Assembly (NCBI RefSeq): GCF_947623445.1
Contig: NC_135242.1
Span: 22,258,001-22,322,000, forward strand
Length of the DNA stretch: 64,000 nt
Direction: 5' to 3'
Source of the DNA: Clavelina lepadiformis
Lineage: Eukaryota; Chordata; Ascidiacea; Aplousobranchia; Clavelinidae
Shown here: piece after piece, positions 56,479 through 64,000 of the stretch
Layout of the letters: the number at the start of each line of letters is the position of its first letter
Numbering within the stretch: the first letter of the stretch is position 1
Notes under the pieces: model-generated
The model's input: the letters and a program-made list of their open reading frames with translations, nothing else
What the model was told of the DNA's origin: nothing
The model's database searches: none
Translations under genes and position numbers: made by a program

Positions 56479-59127
56479 CAACATCGAGCGCAACAAACAA
56501 TTAGACATTCGAAGATTGTATTAGAATGACTGGAACAATCAAGTTCAACAACTAAAACCCATACATTCCATGACAAAGTGTAACAACCTTACAGGTTAAG
56601 ATACCATATATCCACTTTTCATTACATGTTTGTCCTACAGGCGATGTATACAAATCCTACAAAACTTTCTGTGGAAAGTTATAGGCTACGTGCTGTCTGA
56701 CTATTTTCTGAATCTAAACATGCCTTTTTTAGAGCAATGTCCAGTTGGTTGTTCTTGTACCCTCCTGTTGAAATATTTTTTACTACTATAAAGGAAGTCA
56801 GATGTGTGGGAGAACGAAAACTTCGCTTCGACCACTGTTTTCTGTTACGATGGCATATGTCTGCGCATATGCCTTGCAAAACACGACAGCCTTCTGTGTT
56901 TTTCTCATTTTCTGTTTCCGTAGTATGTTTTGCAAGACATATGCGCAGCCGAATTGGTTGGCATTACAACATGCCTTACTATGATAACTAGCAATTATAA
57001 TAAGCCATACATTGCAAGCTTGTCGATTTGTGTTCATTCTTAGATTAGAGGTCATTGTTATTTGTTACACACAAAATTATTGGTTTTCTTTCGTTTGACT
57101 TGATTTTGAGATCTTTTGTTCCTTTTAGTTATTGGCTTGACTTCCGTTGTTGTAATAAACTGCAAACAAACACTGTTTTCAGGTTTGCAATAATAACAAC
57201 TTTATTATTTGCAGAACATTACAAAGATATTACCTAGTTGCCTTTCTGAAATCCTTTTAACCTGGGATGGAAAAATTATAAAAAAATTTTGAAATGAAAA
57301 TAAAATAAAATAAAAGTAAATGAAAAATACGAATAAAACGTTTGGAACAATCGCTTTAACCAAAACGTATGTAAGGTAAAATGCATGGACTTATATTAAA
57401 TCACAAACAGCGGTCAAATGCGGTCACTTATTGTACCAAAACGACAATTGAAGCAAAGGTTACTAAGTAAGGAATACTGAGCTCACTGTTTTCACCTTAA
57501 AAAACCGAACATCCGTTGACTGAAGTCGGAATATCACCACCGTGCGAGAAGAAGTAACAAAATAATTTTTGAGTTATTTGAAACAAATAATCCATGAGGT
57601 TTTGGGTTAAAAATCAACTCTAGCTCTTCAGGTTTTAGAAATTAACTTCTTGCCACTTCATTGATGTAATATCAAAAATGGTTCATTGACACAAAACAAA
57701 TGAATATGTATCGTAGGCTCCTATGCCAGCACCTTGTAGTCTTTGTAATATTTACTTTAAAATAATACCATAATAAAAAAATTTCTAAATCATACAGAAA
57801 CAATTAATAGCCAGCATAGGCCTACACTGTTTACACTACTCAAAAAATTAAGGTTGTGTCCTTAAAACGGGGCTTCCCCAAAATTTCGTATCTGTCACGT
57901 TTATATTTTTTATTCTCATTCAAAGCCTGCTGGTAAAAGTCCTAGCCTAGAGTACAGGTCAGTTTTAAAAGTTTAGTTAAAAGATTCTGATACCTTACCA
58001 CTGTTTTGTTGGCTATTTTACTGCATTAAACGTTTTGAGGAAAAAGCATGTTCTCGCGTCGAAAACTTCCGTACTTTCCAGTCGGGACATAATACGCACT
58101 AACAAATCATAGGCCTATTCAACAAATGAGAAAAAAAATCAGCACAACTCTGAAGGATAAGAATATGCAAGACATTAACATAACTACAGTGGTCGTAATA
58201 AAGCGTTGGAATGTCAGTACGGCACCAGCCCTGTTTATGTTATGGTGTGCATTTTATAGTTATGTGAAACAATGTATCTTTGTAGCCTAAACACTTCATC
58301 CAATTGTTTAATATGTACAAATTGGTAGTGGTATGATATGATGTCGGATTATTTATCCTCCGATTAAGGAAAGTTTTTGGTTTATGACGATTCTGATGAT
58401 AACAATTCATACTCGGCATTGTATTTTTTTACTGCTCGAGCCTCAGTTACTGAACTTGGTTGTGTTGTTTTTTACTAAAGATGAATCTTTTATTTGTTGA
58501 TTTTGTTAGTTTTATAGCCTTTCCCCTTATTTGGAACCAGGATCACTAGAGCAGAACAATTCTCATTAATGGTTTGCCCAAGAGCATTAATGAGAACAGG
58601 TCTTTGCCAAGTATTGAACCTAGGCCTATCACCTGACCAAACCTTTTATGTAGGCCTAGCAATGCGGTTTACGATAAATTATGTATAATCTGTAGATGTA
58701 TAGATATTTTTATATGTGTGTGTTGTTTCATTATCATTTTCCGGAAATTACACAATTTTTTTGAAATACGGCACACTAAAGTTTAGTTAAGACTGGAAAG
58801 CAACTTGGGGCACTTTTTGACAAGAAGCCGTGCACGCAATGGCTAAGATTTTGTGCTTCCATTTACATTTTTTGTTTAGTTAGTATTAAATTTTTTTTCA
58901 TATAGCCAAACTTTTCCTGTTTGCTAATGAGTGTATGTTGATGAGTCTCAAGCAATTAACCACCACACTTTTTACCAATTCATGAATTTTGTGAACTTTA
59001 CTCTGAAGCCTATAAATTGCCCATTATTTAGTTGAAAATTTGTTTGTTTTGAATGGCTGCGTTTATTTTTTAGAATGTAATTAATGTGTAAGAATAACAA
59101 CATATTACAACTAAAACTGTGTCGTCC
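56479..59127. other. Intergenic stretch between the MULE and ECD
   Basis: No gene recognised. AT-rich, with a degraded SINE-like piece at about 58435-58625. TTATTTTTTTAG ending near 59083 is a possible splice acceptor in the ECD 5' UTR. Confidence 0.5.
58435..58625 (-). repeat. Degraded SINE-like copy
   Basis: Shares CTCGAGCCxCxGTTACxG and GCCCAAGAGxATTA, then GxATTGAACxxxG with the copy at 61840-62145, in the same order and orientation. Strongly diverged. Confidence 0.4.
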
Positions 59128-60957
59128 ATGATGGAGGAGTTATCAAAGAAGCAATTGCCTGATGACGTCGTTCAATACTTCATATACGTCAACCCATCAA
59201 ATGATGATAATGCAGCGCTGGAGGAAAAACTCATCCAATATTTAAACCGATGTCGAGCATTTGTTTTATCAGAAACACAAGGTCATATTTGGCAGGACCA
59301 GGGCTTTAACTTGAAATTGGTACGAGATGACAAGCTCTCTTATTTGTTTGGATCAACCAATTATGGCGACTCTATTGATGATGAATGGTTTGTTGTCCAT
59401 ATTCTTTTTAAAATGACAGAGGCATTTCCAGGTCTTATCGCTAGCGTTGTGGATAATGATGGACAATTCCTCCTCATTGAAGCAGCAGATTATCTCCCAA
59501 AATGGTTGACACCTGACACGACCGACAACCGCATATTTATTTCAAGTGATGGATTGCATGTTCTTTTACAACCTCAGACGCCGGGGCATGTTTCATTTCT
59601 GCCTGTAGCAAAGCCATCAATAAGACAAGCCTTGAATGCTGTCAGCAATTTTCCATCTGTTACAAAAGCGCCACAAGAAATAACATCGTGCATTTGGAAA
59701 CGTATCGAATGTTTTCCACAAAAAGCTATCTCTTCCATTCAATATGTCAATGTATTTGTACCACGTAATATTGTTTACTTCCTAGATCAGTTCCCCAATT
59801 TTATATCGCAGTGCGTGAAAGCATTTTATTTGAGAGATCCAATCGATTTGAGGGGCTGTCGACAGTTTAAGTATTTTCCCCCTCAGGACAGAGTTTGGAC
59901 GCAACTTCCGATGACCCGTTTTCATTACGCTCAATTGATGCAACAAACTTTTATTCCTGACAAACGAAGCGGGTACAAATTGGACATAAACCTAATGCCC
60001 AGTGAAAGAAAAGGACATGAGTTGGGAATGAAAATTGCTCACGGTTTTGAGATAATTTGCTTCAATGCGAGCAGAAGTACAAAAATCTCGTCTAACTCTG
60101 ATGACAAAGAACACAGTGGACAATTCAAAAAGTTTGTCGATAATCTTGCAATGAGTGGGTATTTTCGAGGAGAAATAGAAGGCTCAAAACTTTACCAAAA
60201 CTTGTACTTGAATGCTCTTAATTATTACAACGAGCATCTGGGAAATGAAGACCGAGGTGGTGGTGGACAGGCCTTAACATTTCTTGACGGCTTGAAGAAA
60301 CTAGACGACTGTCCTCATCTTTGCAATCTAGAAATATATGACAAGGAAACTGATGCTCCAAGAGATAGCAAGGATCAGTGGATGTATTTGAATGACAAAG
60401 AAATGGAAACAATGGTGTCGGACATGAACAAAGGATTTGCCAATTTACATAAAAACCGGGATAGCACTAAGTTCCTTAAAGCAACGGAAAGACTTCATAC
60501 CTTTGTAGAAGAGTTTTCAGAATATGACGGCGTCGATTGTGATGACAAATCTACTTTGGCAGCTTTCGACCCAGACAAGATGTTGCAGAGTCTGGAAACT
60601 CTTCTAGCCATAAATGACAATGCCAGTGATACTTCGGATGACTTCATGAGCAGCGAAGAAGAGCTAGAAGATGACGAAAAGCCCAAGCTCTCGACCTACA
60701 TGGATTATATGGATGAAGAACTCGCAAGTACTGTTGTTGGTGAAAGTTTTGTCAAGGAAAAAGACGAGATGCCAGAGCAAGACTCAGCAAAATCTTCTAA
60801 TGCCTTCAATGTCAGGAAATCTGATCGTGGAAAGCTCACTGACATAGACGCAAATTTGGTTGAAAATTTTATCCTGGGTCAGAGCGCTGAAAGTGGCCAC
60901 TATGGACCGATCAGTAACATATTAAATACAGCAGGAGCGCGGTTGCATGATGAATAA
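59128..60957 (+). CDS. ECD: Ecdysoneless / SGT1 homologue (ECD), intronless, 609 aa
   Basis: Single frame. I chose ATG 59128 because the open frame before it begins with GTG, not ATG. ECD is a conserved eukaryotic protein needed for cell survival and cell cycle progression. It binds PRPF8 and the R2TP chaperone complex to support U5 snRNP assembly, acts on p53 and Rb, and supports steroid production in flies. Visible: QYFIYVNP at the start, SETQGHIWQDQGFNLKL (48-64), GDSIDDEWFVVHILFKMTEAFPGL, FLLIEAADYLPKWLTP and RIFISSDGLHVLL, all typical of the SGT1 domain. Further on come MTRFHYAQLMQQ and KLDINLMPSERKGHELGMKIAHGFEI. The C-terminus is acidic (SSEEELEDDE) and ends in DIDANLVENFILGQSAESG, the conserved tail. 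Human ECD is 644 aa, so this is near full length. Confidence 0.97.
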   Translation: MMEELSKKQLPDDVVQYFIYVNPSNDDNAALEEKLIQYLNRCRAFVLSETQGHIWQDQGFNLKLVRDDKLSYLFGSTNYGDSIDDEWFVVHILFKMTEAFPGLIASVVDNDGQFLLIEAADYLPKWLTPDTTDNRIFISSDGLHVLLQPQTPGHVSFLPVAKPSIRQALNAVSNFPSVTKAPQEITSCIWKRIECFPQKAISSIQYVNVFVPRNIVYFLDQFPNFISQCVKAFYLRDPIDLRGCRQFKYFPPQDRVWTQLPMTRFHYAQLMQQTFIPDKRSGYKLDINLMPSERKGHELGMKIAHGFEIICFNASRSTKISSNSDDKEHSGQFKKFVDNLAMSGYFRGEIEGSKLYQNLYLNALNYYNEHLGNEDRGGGGQALTFLDGLKKLDDCPHLCNLEIYDKETDAPRDSKDQWMYLNDKEMETMVSDMNKGFANLHKNRDSTKFLKATERLHTFVEEFSEYDGVDCDDKSTLAAFDPDKMLQSLETLLAINDNASDTSDDFMSSEEELEDDEKPKLSTYMDYMDEELASTVVGESFVKEKDEMPEQDSAKSSNAFNVRKSDRGKLTDIDANLVENFILGQSAESGHYGPISNILNTAGARLHDE

Positions 60958-61392
60958 TTTTTACGCTTCAGCAAAACTTCTACTGATCTAAACTGATGTG
61001 CACTTGTTTTTTCTTCTTTGTAACTGCCACTTGTAATTTTGTAACTGCCACTTACTGCAAAATTGTTAATATCTTTGGTGAAATCATATGAACATTTTTG
61101 AAGCAAGAGTTTGTTGTGGTTGATTTCATTTTCCCCAATTCGCTTTTGAAATATGCTAAAAAGAGCTGTACATATTTTACTGAGCTGAGTAACAGCACTA
61201 GGTAGGTATTTGTAAAGCCTAGAATAAGGTCATGTCTATGTACACTAAATCAATGATGCAATTGTAATTTTTCGGTTTACACCAACTTATGGACTTCTAA
61301 ACATTTCGCAAGTGATTACTGATTTTAGTTGTACATTATTGCCTTCACTTGTGTGTGATCCACGCAATGACACAGAATTAATCGTGAGAGAC

Positions 61393-61398
61393 AATAAA
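61393..61398 (+). terminator. Possible polyadenylation signal of ECD
   Basis: AATAAA about 435 bp after the ECD stop, on the coding strand, before the first repeat. Confidence 0.4.
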
Positions 61399-61438
61399 AA
61401 GTTTCAAAGCTTACCACAACCTCGTATAGAGATGTTAC

Positions 61439-61602
61439 CAGTGGTGGGACTCAACCGGTTCGTGCGAACCGGTGCTTGAAATTTTAAGGACTTTCGCGAA
61501 CCGGTTGTTAACAAGCGTATGTATAGGTCTACATATATCGGCCCGGGAGCAATATGGCATACTGCTAGTGAGAGAACCGGATGTATTTGATTCCCACCAC
61601 TG
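61439..61602. mobile_element. 164-bp hAT MITE (Blackjack/MER63-like)
   Basis: CAGTGGTGGGACTCAACCGG at the left and TTGATTCCCACCACTG at the right are inverted repeats, with internal GTTCGTGCGAACCGG palindromes. These are the marks of the CAGTGGTGGGATTCAA hAT family known from many animals. Flanks GATGTTAC and AATGTAGG are a poor 8-bp match, so the insertion is old. Confidence 0.8.
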
Positions 61603-61839
61603 AATGTAGGCTAGGGTTTGTTTGTGCTCTGAACAATTAATCAAGTTTTAGATATGGTAAACGCAGTTATGTTGTATGCTTTAGTAATATAAATAACAGG
61701 ATAAGATTATACAGAGGCTTTTTGCAAAATACATTCCTTGCATAAAGTACTGTACAGATACAATAACTTCGACAGGCTAACGATTTCGGATATGTCACGC
61801 TTTAACGTTCTTGGTCTATTTCTACTTCGACTAAAGTTC

Positions 61840-62145
61840 GGTATCCTTGGACTGAGGAAAATCTTTGCACGAGCTAAACCCGGTGAATTATTCTTCATCG
61901 CTCGAGCCCCGGTTACCGGGTTAGCCTTTGTGCTAGTTCTGATTGTCACACAAGTTTTATTTTGTTTTTTTGATTTTGTCATTGAATTCCACGAATTTAT
62001 AATTGTCCACCAAGTTCACTGAAGACGAGCGTTCATGACTTGCCCAAGAGTATTACAACGGTGTGGCGCCACTGGGTATTGAACACGGAACCTGAATCGC
62101 ATTTATTGCGAGTCCAGAGCTCGAACCACTACGGAGCGGACAAGT
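61840..62145 (-). repeat. tRNA-derived SINE-like element
   Basis: Read on the minus strand from about 62145, GTAGTGGTTCGAGCTCTGG fits a pol III A box and GTGTTCAATACCC a B box, spaced as in a tRNA. A long tRNA-unrelated body follows, including an imperfect inverted repeat around 61864-61935 (GCACGAGCTAAACCCGGT against ACCGGGTTAGCCTTTGTGC). Truncated relatives occur at 32950, 44350 and 58435, so it is a multicopy family. Confidence 0.6.
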
Positions 62146-62681
62146 AACGTTGTTTTGGTCGTGGCTTAATAAACAGTCTTTCCTTAACAACGTTTTTTTA
62201 ATTAGATGCTAAAACTCAGCCCTTAAATTCGGGGTTGAATAAACTTGATTCCAAAATTAAAATCGATCTCATTGAGAAAGAAACACTTTCAGAAATACGT
62301 GTAGCGGCAAATAAAGCATTATTTTCTCGGCGCTGGTTGGCACTAAACAGCTACTTTATGATAAGAGTTACGGAGTTCCGTGCATTTGATCTCTTTCTTT
62401 TTTATCTATGTTGGTGTGATCTTGACAGGAAAAGTCTTTACTCTGAATAAACTCCATTTAAATTTAGTTTTTATTTAACATTGCGAAGGTAAGCTTTATA
62501 GTGTTAAAAACCAAAAATATCAAGAAGAGCTATTGAGCCGATGGAGATTATTTACTTTATGTCACTCACCTTTCAATTGTTAAATACGACAATGCTTTTA
62601 TGACGTACGTTTTTACTGAATATATACAGTACATATACCACATACGAATGGTATTTATCTGCACTTTTAATCCAGAGTTCC

Positions 62682-62900
62682 TCACCCCTACCGATAGCTC
62701 GTTAGGAAATATCGAGCTTCCTCTCTCCCAAAGATTTGGAATTCGATTCTCGTTCGTTGCAGTTGATCCTTACAAACCAGTCAATATGGCCGATCTTGCG
62801 CCTAACACCAACTCTAGCATAATACGCTTAGTGACGTATTACGTACAGGATGGCTACGTGGTATACCGAGCGACATCTCGAGGATAGAAACGTTCTCATC
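62682..62900 (+). repeat. Second tRNA-like SINE candidate
   Basis: CCGATAGCTCGTTAGG fits an A box and GGAATTCGATTCTC a B box 30-40 bp later, like a degenerate tRNA head. The body after it differs from the 62-kb element. It has no paired acceptor stem, so it is not a tRNA gene. Confidence 0.4.
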
Positions 62901-64000
62901 GTGACCACTATTCTGATATCAGCGTAGTCGCCATAAAATTCGTACCTTACTCTCCAACCCAACAGTGACCAATGCATAACGCGGAAGTTGCAATGCGTCG
63001 GCCCCCTTATTATAATTTGTAAGTTTGGTTTGTTTGGATGATTTACTACGATTGACTTTGAATTAGGAATGCGGGTTCTTTCAGCAGAAGAAAGGAAGAT
63101 TGACTTTCAACTTAATTTATGTCCAGCGTTTCATTTTCAAATGCATGGTATTATTTTTCTTCGCTGTACAAAATTAGCTAATAGTCGTATAAAGATTATC
63201 AATTGTAAAGCAGAAAAAGTAGAAAATCATGGGATTTAAACCAACATGTTTTAAAAAAAAGATGAAACTTAATTTTTTTTCACTCTAATAAAAATTTGTT
63301 GCCGCTAGACGACGCTCGCAATTAATAGACTAATTGTGTGGAATTCAAAGTCCCCTCAAACAACAGCAGTTTATGACGTATTGCTCGCATGTGTGGCACC
63401 GATTTACACTGATCGAGCTGTAACCTGACACACGCTGACGAAAACTCCGTCATTTACTAAAAACCACTGAGAAATTTTAGTATTATGAAGTATATTAATA
63501 ATGCATTACGTTAAAAGATTTTAGTCAATCATGAACTCTGACGGCGTCGCTAAAACAAACGTGGTGCGTTTTACAAGCTTCGTATTAAGCCCATAAAGTA
63601 ATTGAATCTTAGTTGACATATGTTAACTGTTGCAGTGGTCTATCGTCGTTCAAATGACATCAAGCTTTTAAAAAGCTAAAATCTCAATTATTCACAAAAT
63701 CAAGAAAAGCGCCTTTGATGTTTTGTAAACCGCCGAACAAAGGCGTACGTCACAAAAGAACCAGAGTTCACGTGAGTTTCTCTGAAACAGATAACAAGTT
63801 CTATAAAGGTTAATGAAAGAAAAATTAGAAAGTATTACTTGAAGTTTAGACTTGCAGGACTTGACCCCAACCAAATCTAATACAACTCTAATACAGACTT
63901 ATGACAAAATAATAGTTTGGGGTTAAACGTAATTGAAATGAATTTGCATTCATGAAGACATTTAACCATATGCAAATTGCGAAATCATTTCCAACAACAG
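62901..64000. other. Gene-free right edge
   Basis: No gene, RNA or clear repeat recognised. The frame at 63692-63874 (minus) has no similarity I know. Confidence 0.5.

Noticed and set aside
62682-62760. tRNA gene
   Set aside because: A- and B-box-like sequences are present, but no acceptor-stem pairing and no clear anticodon arm, so it is listed as a SINE candidate.
1-64000. CRISPR arrays, bacterial operons or ribosome binding sites
   Set aside because: The spliced animal genes show this is eukaryotic nuclear DNA. The only regular tandem arrays are the 16-bp minisatellite, the MITE's 32-bp repeats and small microsatellites.

Overview
The window looks like nuclear DNA of an invertebrate deuterostome, most likely an ascidian tunicate. 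It is AT-rich and compact. Introns are short, spliced genes lie beside intronless housekeeping genes, and TAGGCCTA-type palindromes are scattered throughout. The animal-type gene set (PDCD10, a BOK-like Bcl-2 protein, POLR3E, ECD, SLC23 and METTL24 relatives) rules out a prokaryote. The species cannot be fixed from the sequence. Exon models below were read by eye from open frames, GT/AG sites, phase agreement and protein similarity.

Layout. 3.1-7.7 kb: on the plus strand, a one-exon CAP-Gly protein gene is followed by a complete seven-exon PDCD10/CCM3 homologue. 11.5-15.5 kb: a seven-exon BOK-like Bcl-2 family gene with an unusually long N-terminal extension. 16.3-18.2 kb: intronless POLR3E (RNA polymerase III subunit RPC5), minus strand, convergent with bok. 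18.2-21.8 kb: repeats only.

21.8-44.8 kb holds the most interesting content. Four related genes, all on the minus strand and all with the same four coding exons, encode small secreted proteins. Each has a signal peptide, an Arg-Gly-rich basic stretch, a short Ala/Ile/Gly hydrophobic segment followed in three of the four by PIHF, a cysteine-containing C-terminal module ending in CCGS, and a hydrophobic tail of GPI-anchor type. This order of parts resembles vertebrate Shadoo/PrP. The C-terminal cysteine module also recalls invertebrate CX-type modules. I know of no description of this family, but I could not search.

29.9-51.5 kb is a direct tandem duplication of about 10.4 kb (copy A) and 11.2 kb (copy B). 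Each unit carries a decayed hAT transposase gene, one prion-like gene, the last four exons of an SLC23 nucleobase/ascorbate transporter without 5' exons, and a complete eight-exon METTL24-like membrane methyltransferase gene. Copy B also holds a 646-bp hAT MITE with perfect 8-bp target duplications. That MITE carries tandem AGGTCA direct repeats spaced by 5 bp. An uncollapsed haplotype is an alternative explanation for the duplication.

54.7-56.5 kb: a 16-bp minisatellite followed by a FLYWCH/MULE-type transposase gene with one frameshift near its start. 59.1-61.0 kb: intronless ECD (ecdysoneless/SGT1). 61.4-62.9 kb: a short hAT MITE and two tRNA-derived SINE-like copies. The rest is intergenic DNA in which I recognise no gene. 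The genes do not form one pathway. The local theme is expansion of the small prion-like family and its neighbours by repeated tandem duplication.
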